A stretch of DNA of 7,602 nt from JACMLD01 sp040004415 (GCA_040004415.1 JBDUAY010000282.1:1-7602); one strand, 5' to 3'; shown: positions 1 to 5,896, counted from the stretch's first letter. A program made the numbers and translations. Notes: a model not told the origin generated them from the sequence alone.

Positions 1-1229
1 TTATAGCAATACTTGCATTCCTGCAGTTTACCATTATACTTGATTTCATGGTGCTTTCGCCACTCGGTACTATATTATTGCCGGTCTTTCATATTACTAC
101 AACGCAATTTGGCCTGGTGGTATCAGCTTATGCATTCAGTGCCGGTACTTCGGGTTTACTGGCAGCTGGTTTTGCCGACAAGTTTGACCGTAAAAAATTA
201 TTACTTTTTTTCTACACGGGTTTTTTAATTGCTACTTTTTTATGCGCGATCGCCCCGACGTATCATTTTTTATTAATGGCGAGAATTGTGACAGGTATCT
301 TTGGCGGTGTAGTTGGTTCTGTAAGTTTTGCCATTATAACGGATCTTTTCAAAATGGAAGTACGCGGACGAGTAATGGGGTTTGTTCAGGCTGCCTTTGC
401 TGGCAGCCAGGTACTTGGTTTGCCTATAGGATTGCAGCTCGCAAGTTATTTTGACTGGCACGCGCCGTTCTGGCTAATAGCAGGCGTCGGCTTGCCGGTA
501 GGAATTTTAATCGTGTTTTACATGAAGCCAATCATTGCTCATCTTGCCATAAAATCTGATCGCAATCCATTTGAACATTTGCTGAAAACGCTTTCCCACA
601 GAACGTACCTGCGCGCATTTGCGGCAACTACTTTCCTGTCTACCGGTGGTTTTATGCTGATGCCGTTCGGTAGTACCTTCAGTACCAATAATCTTGGAAT
701 TACTTTGAAACAGTTACCCATTGTTTACTTTATAACGGGTATTTGTTCAATGGCCACCAGTCCTTTTATTGGCAAGGCAAGTGATAAAATTGGTAAGTAT
801 AATGTTTTTGTTATTGGGTCTGCGCTAAGCATAATCATGGTTTTGATATACACGAATCTTGGCATTACTCATTTATGGGTTTTGATAGTACTGAATGTTA
901 TTTTATTTGCAGGCATTTCGTCGCGCATGATTTCTTCCAGTGCTTTAATATCCGCCATTCCTTTGCCTCAGGACAGGGGTGCTTTTATGAGTATTAATTC
1001 ATCGATCCAACAATTTGCAGGTGGCATCGGTGCATACGTAGCTGGCCTGCTGATTGTTCAAAGTAAGGCTGGCCCCATCTTACATTACAACCGGCTGGGA
1101 TACGTAGTGGTTGGCAGCATGGTAACAGCTGTTTTGTTAATGTATATCATCGACACGCATATAAAACAAAAAGCAATGCAGCATATAAGACCTGTTGCCA
1201 AAGAAGAAGAGGTGATGATGATCGAATAG
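1..1229 (+). CDS. MFS transporter, efflux (DHA1) type, 5'-truncated by window edge
   Basis: This is an inner-membrane major facilitator superfamily permease, probably a proton-coupled exporter of small molecules; its substrate cannot be read from sequence. The frame is already open at base 3, and the codons before the first ATG (base 48) encode a hydrophobic stretch reading LAFLQFTIILDFMVLSPLG, a typical first membrane helix of this family. The true start is therefore upstream of the window and the ATG at 48 is an internal Met. About 408 residues are visible. MFS motif A, GFADKFDRKK, is encoded at 168-197, between helices 2 and 3. A second charged loop, SDKIGKYN, at about 781-804 is the matching position in the C-terminal half. 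Many long hydrophobic segments follow, consistent with the usual 12 helices. The C-terminus is short, cytoplasmic and acidic (KEEEVMMIE). The gene is convergent with the ThuA-like gene. Family assignment is firm; the efflux role is inferred. Confidence 0.93.
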   Translation, partial: IAILAFLQFTIILDFMVLSPLGTILLPVFHITTTQFGLVVSAYAFSAGTSGLLAAGFADKFDRKKLLLFFYTGFLIATFLCAIAPTYHFLLMARIVTGIFGGVVGSVSFAIITDLFKMEVRGRVMGFVQAAFAGSQVLGLPIGLQLASYFDWHAPFWLIAGVGLPVGILIVFYMKPIIAHLAIKSDRNPFEHLLKTLSHRTYLRAFAATTFLSTGGFMLMPFGSTFSTNNLGITLKQLPIVYFITGICSMATSPFIGKASDKIGKYNVFVIGSALSIIMVLIYTNLGITHLWVLIVLNVILFAGISSRMISSSALISAIPLPQDRGAFMSINSSIQQFAGGIGAYVAGLLIVQSKAGPILHYNRLGYVVVGSMVTAVLLMYIIDTHIKQKAMQHIRPVAKEEEVMMIE

Positions 1230-1294
1230 AAGAAAACGATACGCTGTTATCCATTCGCTTTTAGTATTTAGCGTCCAGCATAGAAATGGAAAGT

Positions 1295-1324
1295 TTGTTT
1301 TATTTGCATAGTGTTTGTACTTTG
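1295..1324 (+). promoter_or_regulatory. Promoter-like site pointing into the 3' end of thuA
   Basis: TTG at 1295-1297 (part of TTTG) is followed after 20 bases by TACTTTG at 1318-1324. This resembles the Bacteroidota primary promoter, TTG at -33 and TAnnTTTG at -7, but the -7 element is one base short. No gene starts downstream on this strand: the ATG at 1341 opens only a four-codon frame and the ThuA-like gene lies antisense. It could drive an antisense or small RNA, be a promoter relic, or be chance in an AT-rich spacer. Confidence 0.25.
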
Positions 1325-1351
1325 CATTAGTTGTAGTAGAATGGTTAAAAG

Positions 1352-2125
1352 CTAACGGCTAACAACTGTCCCCGCTGCCCAAAATATTGCATTTCTAAAA
1401 AGCTGTGTATAGGCTTTATTCTCAAACAAGCCTGGCGAGTGTCCCATAAATATATATAGGTTGCGGGCTTTAAATTTTTCGTTCGTCCACACAACAGGAT
1501 GATCACCCATTTTTGTGTTCGACGGAGGCATATAAGTTGATTCATCAACGCTGGCAATTACATGTACATTTGGCCGCGGACTTTTATTATACGTATAAAA
1601 TTCATCCTTCCCAATAATGAAAGATGATGGAACGCCCTTCATGCAGGGATGCATTTTATCCTCAACATTAATTTTAGCAGAAACAAAACTGGCAATATAA
1701 TTTTCATAGCGGATGCCACCCATAAAATCAGAGAACCATTGCCACATCGGGTAGCCATCAAACTCACCCAACAAACTGGCGTGATGAAATCCCAGCCAGC
1801 CGCCTTTTCCCTCTTCTATATATTTTTGAAATGCAGCAACAGCAGTGTTCGTCCAGGCATAGGGTGGATAATCCAGTTGAATAAAAAGTTGGTACTGTGC
1901 CAGCATAGAATCATTAATAGTGCTGGTATTTTCAATATAATGAATAGTGAAACTGCTGTCGGCTGCCAGTTTGTTCAGCCATATTTTTGCTGCTTTGGAA
2001 TATTCAATATGATGGCCACCATTTTCAGCAATGGCAACTACATTAAAGCGTGGCATTTGCTGCGTGTATACGACATTAAAATCAAACAATAAAATAGTAG
2101 ATAAAAATAGTAGTGTTTTTTTCAT
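1352..2125 (-). CDS. Secreted ThuA-domain protein (trehalose utilisation-like, class I GATase-like fold)
   Basis: This 257-residue protein starts with an N-terminal signal peptide (MKKTLLFLSTILLF, then a polar region around YTQQ at 20-23), so it is probably exported. The mature part is one ThuA-like domain. Visible family signatures are GHH at 37-39 after the first strand, GGWLGFHHA at 108-116 (the usual GGG-x-VGIHSA turn), HP at 159-160, DEFY at 174-177, HPVVW at 209-213, a GH pair at 228-229 and a C-terminal FRNAIFWAAG at 243-252. ThuA-like domains resemble class I glutamine amidotransferases. In Bacteroidota they occur as secreted single-domain proteins or fused to sugar-binding or haem domains, often near glycoside-degradation genes; the reaction is mostly undefined. 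Here no fused domain is present and length fits a stand-alone domain. The gene is monocistronic, convergent with the transporter and divergent from the CsbD-like gene. Fold assignment is strong; substrate is unknown. Confidence 0.88.
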   Translation of the reverse strand: MKKTLLFLSTILLFDFNVVYTQQMPRFNVVAIAENGGHHIEYSKAAKIWLNKLAADSSFTIHYIENTSTINDSMLAQYQLFIQLDYPPYAWTNTAVAAFQKYIEEGKGGWLGFHHASLLGEFDGYPMWQWFSDFMGGIRYENYIASFVSAKINVEDKMHPCMKGVPSSFIIGKDEFYTYNKSPRPNVHVIASVDESTYMPPSNTKMGDHPVVWTNEKFKARNLYIFMGHSPGLFENKAYTQLFRNAIFWAAGTVVSR

Positions 2126-2192
2126 ATCAGGCGTAAGAAAGTTATATCAATTCGGGGTATTTAATTTTTTAAAGATAAATTATCTGGCTGAT

Positions 2193-2200
2193 TATATTTG
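2193..2200 (+). promoter_or_regulatory. Candidate Bacteroidota -7 element for the CsbD-like operon
   Basis: TATATTTG exactly matches the Bacteroidota -7 consensus TAnnTTTG. It lies in the 199-base spacer between the divergent ThuA-like and CsbD-like genes and points toward the latter. Transcription would begin near 2207 and leave a leader of about 118 bases before the ATG at 2325. A good TTG -33 element is not visible at the usual distance (only T-rich sequence near 2165-2170), so this is a half match. I found no equal match for the ThuA-like gene on the other strand. Confidence 0.33.
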
Positions 2201-2324
2201 TTTAAAGGCTATTTGTAGAAAAAAACTGCCAGCCTGCGTGTAATCTAATCTATTGATATAATTTGTGGCATGAATTTGTTATATGCAACATACCTAACAT
2301 TCTAAAACAGTAAAATCAAAATAT

Positions 2325-2519
2325 ATGGAACTGCAATTGGAAAAGCCATGGAAGCTTGTTAAAGAAAAATTGAAAGAGCACGATAGCAAATTAACGGATG
2401 ATGATCTCAATTATGAAAAAGGAAAAGACGATGAGCTGCTGGAAAGATTGTCAAAGAAAATGAATCGTCCCAAACAAGACGTTAAAGAGTGGATTGAAAG
2501 CCTTTCATTTAATGATTAA
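2325..2519 (+). CDS. CsbD-like general stress protein (compact form)
   Basis: This is a 64-residue, highly charged, soluble protein. It follows the CsbD/YjbJ (UPF0337) pattern: a Trp near the N-terminus (W9) followed by VKEKLKE, the hallmark LTDDDL at residues 23-28, GKDDEL at 33-38, a helical segment with a basic turn (KKMNRPKQDVKEW), and a C-terminal Trp (W56). CsbD relatives are small, probably helical stress-induced proteins; in Bacillus subtilis csbD belongs to the sigma-B general stress regulon, and the biochemical role is unknown. Compared with the canonical form, the Asn/Lys/Gly-rich head before the first Trp is replaced by a short acidic one. The ATG at 2325 is preceded by an A-rich leader with no Shine-Dalgarno, normal for Bacteroidota. 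The stop is two bases before the next ATG, so the two genes are almost certainly co-transcribed and perhaps translationally coupled. Confidence 0.72.
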   Translation: MELQLEKPWKLVKEKLKEHDSKLTDDDLNYEKGKDDELLERLSKKMNRPKQDVKEWIESLSFND

Positions 2520-2521
2520 CT

Positions 2522-2800
2522 ATGTACAAAATAAAAATATTCAGTGGTAAGAAGTCAGATGTATTGGAATCTGCGGTAAATGAATGGTTACACATGCATA
2601 AAGATATTCTTATTCATAGCAGCAATTTAGCAAGTAGTAATGGAGAAGATTTAGGAGCAAATGAATATAATTTTTATATTTTGTACGCGGGAACCGATAT
2701 TGAGCAAGAAGAATTAAAGGAAATGGCAGCAGCCGTTACGCAGGAGCAGTCCATTGAGGTCAAGGAAATGAACCCGGAAATTTTGAAGCCTTCCAGCTAA
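2522..2800 (+). CDS. Small hypothetical protein co-encoded with the CsbD-like gene
   Basis: This is a 92-residue soluble acidic protein without signal peptide or membrane segment. I do not recognise a named family with confidence. The layout is a first strand (YKIKIF at 2-7), a helix over about 12-25 ending in the strongly amphipathic VNEWLHMH, a strand with IHSSNLASS at 31-39, a strand YNFYILYA at 49-56, then an acidic helix EQEELKEM at 61-68. The arrangement KIKIF ... INEWL-like helix ... S-S-N strand ... YxxxILY weakly resembles small Cse60-like proteins of Firmicutes, which carry a V-K-I/L-F start, an E-x-x-INxxL helix and a late Y-x-x-x-I-I-Y strand. That likeness is from memory of the pattern, not an alignment. 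It starts two bases after the CsbD-like stop, implying an operon and possibly a shared stress role. Codon use is like its neighbours. Confidence 0.75.
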   Translation: MYKIKIFSGKKSDVLESAVNEWLHMHKDILIHSSNLASSNGEDLGANEYNFYILYAGTDIEQEELKEMAAAVTQEQSIEVKEMNPEILKPSS

Positions 2801-2839
2801 CCAATGAAAAAAATCTAATTCTTTTTCCAGGCTTTTTTT
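2786..2839. terminator. Possible terminator between the convergent small-protein and dipeptidase genes
   Basis: AAGCCT at 2786-2791 pairs with AGGCTT at 2829-2834. Inside this, GAAAAA at 2806-2811 pairs with TTTTTC at 2822-2827 around a 10-base loop. The outer arm runs into seven T residues (2833-2839) on the plus strand. The structure spans the 14-base gap between two convergent genes and overlaps both 3' ends. It fits a plus-strand terminator better than a minus-strand one, because the T-run is only on that side. The outer stem is short and separated from the inner one by unpaired bases. Confidence 0.35.
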
Positions 2840-3891
2840 AGAAACCTAGTAAAATTGCCGTGCATAATATTTTCAATATCAGTTTCTGAATATCCACGGT
2901 TTTTAAACAATGGAACAAGTTTCTGTAGATCTGCAATCGTGTCTATATCATATGGACATTGTTCTTTTCCAAAAGCACCGTCCAAATCTGTACCCATCCC
3001 AACGTGTAGCGTGTTGCCTGCTAACTGGCAAATATGGTCCATGTGATCAATTAATTTTTCTACATTACAACCAGTGCTTTCAGGTGTTGAGATACCGCGT
3101 TGCCAGCCTGGTACCATCATCCACGCATCCAGCGCGCCACCAATTACGGCACCCCGTTCAATCAGAACTTTTATCATGTCATCACTAAATTGCCGGTTGT
3201 GATTTACCAACGCCCTGCAATTATTATGACTCGCCCAAATGTGCCCGCTAAAATGGTTCATCGCTTGCCAGAAAGCATCATCGCACAGATGGGTCGCATC
3301 CATAATGATGTTTAATTCTTCCATTTTTTTTAACAGCGCCAATCCTGCCGCGTTCAGGGTACCTGTAGCATCCGTTCCATTTGCATAACGGCCCGGGCCA
3401 TAATGCGCCGGCCCAACAGCTCTTAACCCATATTGATAAGCTGTTTCAAGATATTCAGCAGTAACGAGCGAATCTGCGCCTTCAAGACTAAGTATATAAC
3501 CAACCGGCTTTTTTTCAGAAGGTTTTGCATCATTCCATAAAGCAAGATGCTTATCCAATGAAGCAAGATCATTTACCTGTACCATTTCTCCTGCTTCTTC
3601 CATTGCCTTATACCAGGCAATTTGCCCCTGCGTTTGTGCCCATGCCTGTTGCGGAGAGTGCCAGCCGGGTAGTTTATTTCCCGGCGCTGCATATCTTGCA
3701 ATTTGCGTGGCCACTACCAAACCAATATTGCCAGCGCGCAATGCAGGCAAAGAAACAACCCCTTTTCCACGGTCAGGCCTATCCGTTAGTCCCTGCTCAC
3801 GTGCACGAATATTTGTCACGGGTTGCGTTAGGTCACGGTTCCATTCCAGCGCATTCATACTAAGATCAAGATGGGCGTCTATAATGAACAT
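2815..3891 (-). CDS. Membrane dipeptidase family protein (peptidase M19), cytosolic
   Basis: This 358-residue zinc hydrolase of the M19 (renal dipeptidase) family has an amidohydrolase-type TIM barrel. It cleaves dipeptides; family members accept L-L and often L-D substrates. All expected metal ligands are visible: HLD at 7-9 on the first strand (H7, D9), the bridging Glu in LSLEGAD (E137), His in MDATHL (H201) and His in ASHNNCRAL (H222) with the family Arg at 226. The late MGTDLDG (D302, D304) supplies the catalytic-site Asp region. There is no signal peptide or membrane anchor despite the family name, so the enzyme is probably cytosolic. Length is normal for bacterial M19. The ATG at 3891 starts directly on the first strand, as in relatives. 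It lies 16 bases downstream of the RidA-family gene on the same strand, so the two probably form an operon. The 3' end converges on the small-protein gene with a 14-base gap. Confidence 0.94.
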   Translation of the reverse strand: MFIIDAHLDLSMNALEWNRDLTQPVTNIRAREQGLTDRPDRGKGVVSLPALRAGNIGLVVATQIARYAAPGNKLPGWHSPQQAWAQTQGQIAWYKAMEEAGEMVQVNDLASLDKHLALWNDAKPSEKKPVGYILSLEGADSLVTAEYLETAYQYGLRAVGPAHYGPGRYANGTDATGTLNAAGLALLKKMEELNIIMDATHLCDDAFWQAMNHFSGHIWASHNNCRALVNHNRQFSDDMIKVLIERGAVIGGALDAWMMVPGWQRGISTPESTGCNVEKLIDHMDHICQLAGNTLHVGMGTDLDGAFGKEQCPYDIDTIADLQKLVPLFKNRGYSETDIENIMHGNFTRFLKKAWKKN

Positions 3892-3907
3892 GTATTTTTT
3901 TTATCTG

Positions 3908-4387
3908 TCAGGAAACCAGGTCCAGTTCAAACAAGGCCTCAATTTCTACCGGAATATTATCAGGCAAAGAAGCAAAACCTACAGCGCTTCTAACACCAAT
4001 ACCATTTTCACTGCCCCATACAGCGGCAAACAATTCACTGCAACCATTTATGACGTATGGATGTTTTTCAAAACTGGAAACACAGTTTACCATGCCCAGT
4101 ACTTTCATTACTCTTTTTACTTTATTAAATGATCCCAGTTTATTGAATATTGTCGACAGCATCGCTAAGCCCACCTGTTTTGCCGCGAGTTTACCCTGCT
4201 CCATATCCAATGCTTCACCGATGCGCCCAATGATAAGGGTCTTGTCGTTTTGAACAGGGCCATGGCCAGACAGGTATAAATATTTTCCATCTATTAAGCA
4301 TGGTATATAAACACCCAATGGTGACGGTGCCGGCGGTAATAATAATCCTGTTTCTTTAAATCTTTGATCTGCTGTTAATGTTTCCAT
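3908..4387 (-). CDS. RidA family protein (YjgF/YER057c/UK114), long-form subgroup
   Basis: This 159-residue cytosolic protein is of the RidA/YjgF family. Canonical RidA hydrolyses reactive enamines/imines such as 2-aminoacrylate made by PLP-dependent dehydratases; other subgroups have varied or unknown roles. The N-terminus (RFKETGLLLPPAP, then LGVYIPCL and YLYLSGHGPV) and the length, longer than the roughly 130 residues of canonical RidA, place it in the long-form YjgF-like subgroup. The C-terminal RSAVGFASLP carries the conserved Arg (R133) that binds the substrate carboxylate in RidA, and VEIEALFEL carries the matching Glu (E149). Imine deaminase activity is thus possible, though long-form members may differ. 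I chose the ATG at 4387: an in-frame TTG at 4411 would add eight residues not typical of the family, and METLTADQRF matches the usual beginning. The gene leads a probable operon with the M19 dipeptidase, suggesting protection during amino-acid catabolism. Confidence 0.9.
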   Translation of the reverse strand: METLTADQRFKETGLLLPPAPSPLGVYIPCLIDGKYLYLSGHGPVQNDKTLIIGRIGEALDMEQGKLAAKQVGLAMLSTIFNKLGSFNKVKRVMKVLGMVNCVSSFEKHPYVINGCSELFAAVWGSENGIGVRSAVGFASLPDNIPVEIEALFELDLVS

Positions 4388-4472
4388 TTGTTCTACGATG
4401 TAGTGATGCAAAATAAATTGAAGTTATAATACAAATAAATTATTTGCGACTTAAATACCCGGAAAAAGTAAT

Positions 4473-4593
4473 TTATTCCAGTTGCAATATCCCAAACGCA
4501 GCCGGAATATGAAAATCTGGTTCAACTGATTTTGGATCGATCCAGCCAGTCCGACGATCCACCCGGCGTTCGGCAAGGCCCTATCGATATTTA
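4473..4593 (-). pseudogene. Possible relic of a gene 3' end (very tentative)
   Basis: Reading the minus strand from 4593, about 39 codons are open and end in TAA near 4473. They contain a protein-like string with Trp, Pro and His in it (TGWIDPKSVEPDFHIPAAFG). A stop lies immediately upstream. A neighbouring minus-strand frame, entered from about 4652, reads LKKLAGSGSKYQQYKINIDR before reaching this patch, so a single frameshift could join the two into roughly 60 codons of a decayed C-terminus. It is oriented like ridA and could be a leftover of an upstream operon member, or part of a dispersed intergenic repeat. I cannot name a family, and overlapping frames on the plus strand are also open. 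Confidence 0.18.
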
Positions 4594-4649
4594 TTTTGTA
4601 TTGCTGGTATTTACTACCGCTTCCAGCCAGCTTTTTTAGTCTTGCCGAA
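4569..4649. repeat. Inverted repeat ttcggcaag / cttgccgaa
   Basis: Nine bases at 4569-4577 are the exact reverse complement of 4641-4649, separated by 63 bases. They bracket most of the GC-richer patch in this spacer. The loop is long for a terminator and no T-run follows either arm. It may be the end structure of a small non-coding element or chance. Confidence 0.3.
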
Positions 4650-4993
4650 TCCTAAAGTCAAATAAAGATATAAATCAATCTGGTAAATATTTTACGAACT
4701 ATATTTTAATCCCCCGGTAATTTATTAAAATTCAATCAATTTGTTTGAAGCTGCATATGGCCGCTACTTTTTGAGGATCGGAAACGAACGGTCTGTAAAT
4801 CCAGGAAAATACCTTCACCCGGAAAAATCATTCTGGTTAGTACCTTATTTTTAATTTAAACAGATAACATCAAATTCACCATCCGGCTTAAAAGAAATTA
4901 TATATTGCAGTTGTGCAAAGATGTATCAGCACGTGCGGTCTGCGGGCTAAACAGCAGAATGAAGTTTATCAACAATGGATAAATTCTATAACA

Positions 4994-5776
4994 ATGAATA
5001 AAATAGTTGCCATTTTCCTGTTTTTTATTTTTAGTTCGGAAGCTTTTGCCCAGCCATCTGCTTATACGCCGGTCAATCTGCATTCACACAATGATTATGA
5101 AAAAGCCTTTCCTTATTGGGAAGCCTATAACCAGGGTTATGGATCAATAGAAGCTGATATTTTTTTGAAGGGCAATAATTTAATCATCGCGCATGATACT
5201 AACCAGTTGAAAATGGGACGTACGCTGGATTCTTTTTATTTGCAGCCATTGCAGCAATGTATATTAAAAAACAACGGGTACCCATACGCTGATAAAAGTA
5301 AACTACTGCAATTGCTGATTGATATTAAAACGGATTCTTTTGCCACCGTGAACAGGCTGGTGGAGAAACTTCAGGCATATCCCACTATCACCAGTTGCGC
5401 CGGTGTTAAAATAGTTATTACAGGCAACCGGCCAGCCATTACTGCATTTGCTGGCTATCCGTCCTACATTTATTTTGATGGGGAACTGCACATAGATTAC
5501 CCCGCAAAGGCGCTTGGCAAGATAGAAATGCTGAGTGATAATTTTCATGTTTTTTCCCATTGGAACGGGATCGATACAATTCCCGCGGCAGATATGAACA
5601 CGATTACTGCACTTATTGAAAAAGCTCATAAGTTGCACAAAAAAGTACGGTTTTGGAACGCGCCGGATATTATTAACAGCTGGAACCTCTTGATGAAGAT
5701 GGGCGTTGACTACATCAATACAGATCATATAACTGGTGCAGCAACTTATTTAAATGAATTAGGGAAAAAGCGATAG
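4994..5776 (+). CDS. Secreted GDPD/PI-PLC-like phosphodiesterase (Aim6-like family)
   Basis: This 260-residue exported protein belongs to the glycerophosphodiester phosphodiesterase / PI-PLC-like TIM-barrel superfamily, in the branch that resembles yeast Aim6 and is common in Bacteroidota. A signal peptide (MNKIVAIFLFFIF, cleavage probably after SSEAFA, residue 19) precedes the domain. Key residues are visible: HSHNDY at 30-35 (probable first catalytic His, H32), SIEADIF at 51-57 (metal-binding E53 and D55), IIAHD at 64-68 (second His, H67), LLIDIK at 107-112, and the C-terminal MGVDYINTD at 236-244, typical of the last barrel strand. The usual PENT motif of classical GDPDs is absent, so classical glycerophosphodiester activity is uncertain; the substrate is unknown. 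I chose the ATG at 4994 because it begins the signal peptide. A GTG at 4913 would add 27 unrelated residues before it. It lies about 110 bases upstream of the GH97 gene on the same strand. Confidence 0.87.
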   Translation: MNKIVAIFLFFIFSSEAFAQPSAYTPVNLHSHNDYEKAFPYWEAYNQGYGSIEADIFLKGNNLIIAHDTNQLKMGRTLDSFYLQPLQQCILKNNGYPYADKSKLLQLLIDIKTDSFATVNRLVEKLQAYPTITSCAGVKIVITGNRPAITAFAGYPSYIYFDGELHIDYPAKALGKIEMLSDNFHVFSHWNGIDTIPAADMNTITALIEKAHKLHKKVRFWNAPDIINSWNLLMKMGVDYINTDHITGAATYLNELGKKR

Positions 5777-5832
5777 GGGCGGACCGCTGTGTCTCCCCTG
5801 AAATCAGGATCTCAAACATCAAATATTGTACG

Positions 5833-5872
5833 CAGACATCAGACATGATTCATTATTCCCTACAACAGACAT
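5833..5872. repeat. Short cagacat repeats upstream of the GH97 gene
   Basis: The heptamer cagacat occurs in tandem at 5833-5839 and 5840-5846 and again at 5866-5872, in the 120-base spacer between the GDPD-like and GH97 genes. The third copy lies 20 bases, about two helical turns, after the second. It could be a binding-site array for a regulator or simple slippage-derived sequence. Confidence 0.3.
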
Positions 5873-5896
5873 CTCTAACACTTAATGATTGCCGTT

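Larger units (their letters stand above)
4388..4993. other. Gene-poor divergent spacer with possible coding relics and small repeats
   Basis: This 606-base stretch between ridA (-) and the GDPD-like gene (+) contains no intact gene that I can support. A GC-richer patch at about 4495-4650 sits in AT-rich flanks. On the minus strand, 4593 to 4473 reads through DRRTGWIDPKSVEP and FHIPAAFGILQLE to a TAA. On the plus strand, 4516-4665 and 4729-4854 are also open and end in TAA, the latter containing GRYFLRIGNE and LHPEKSFWLVPYF. None has a plausible start. Because several frames are open at once, none can be called coding from sequence alone. The spacer also holds repeats: acccggaaaaa at 4457-4467 and 4817-4827, tccagccag at 4541-4549 and 4622-4630, and an inverted ttcggcaag/cttgccgaa pair at 4569-4577 and 4641-4649. 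Promoters for both flanking genes should lie here, but I saw no clean TAnnTTTG match; TATATTGC near 4902 is the nearest for the plus-strand gene. Confidence 0.5.

Noticed and set aside
1239..1273. acgct/agcgt pairing as a terminator between the MFS and ThuA-like genes
   Set aside because: Five pairs over a 24-base loop without a following T-tract is not convincing.
1351..1363. gctaac direct repeat at the thuA stop
   Set aside because: Two short copies, half of them coding, are too little to call a repeat element.
1649..2092. 147-codon plus-strand frame
   Set aside because: It is antisense to the ThuA-like gene, whose family motifs and signal peptide are clear.
3707..4132. 141-codon plus-strand frame spanning the dipeptidase/ridA junction
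   Set aside because: It is antisense to two well-supported genes and has no recognisable protein features.
4388..4411. TTG start extending the RidA-family protein by eight residues
   Set aside because: The ATG at 4387 begins METLTADQRF, which fits the family's usual N-terminus; the extension is not family-like.
4913..4993. GTG start giving the GDPD-like protein 27 extra N-terminal residues
   Set aside because: The extra residues would precede a complete signal peptide that begins at the ATG at 4994, so the ATG is the better start.
5303..5728. 141-codon minus-strand frame
   Set aside because: It is the antisense shadow of the GDPD-like gene.
5774..5800. GC-rich AGGGG...CCCCT hairpin after the GDPD-like stop as a terminator
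   Set aside because: The stem is only about five pairs with a long loop and no T-run follows.
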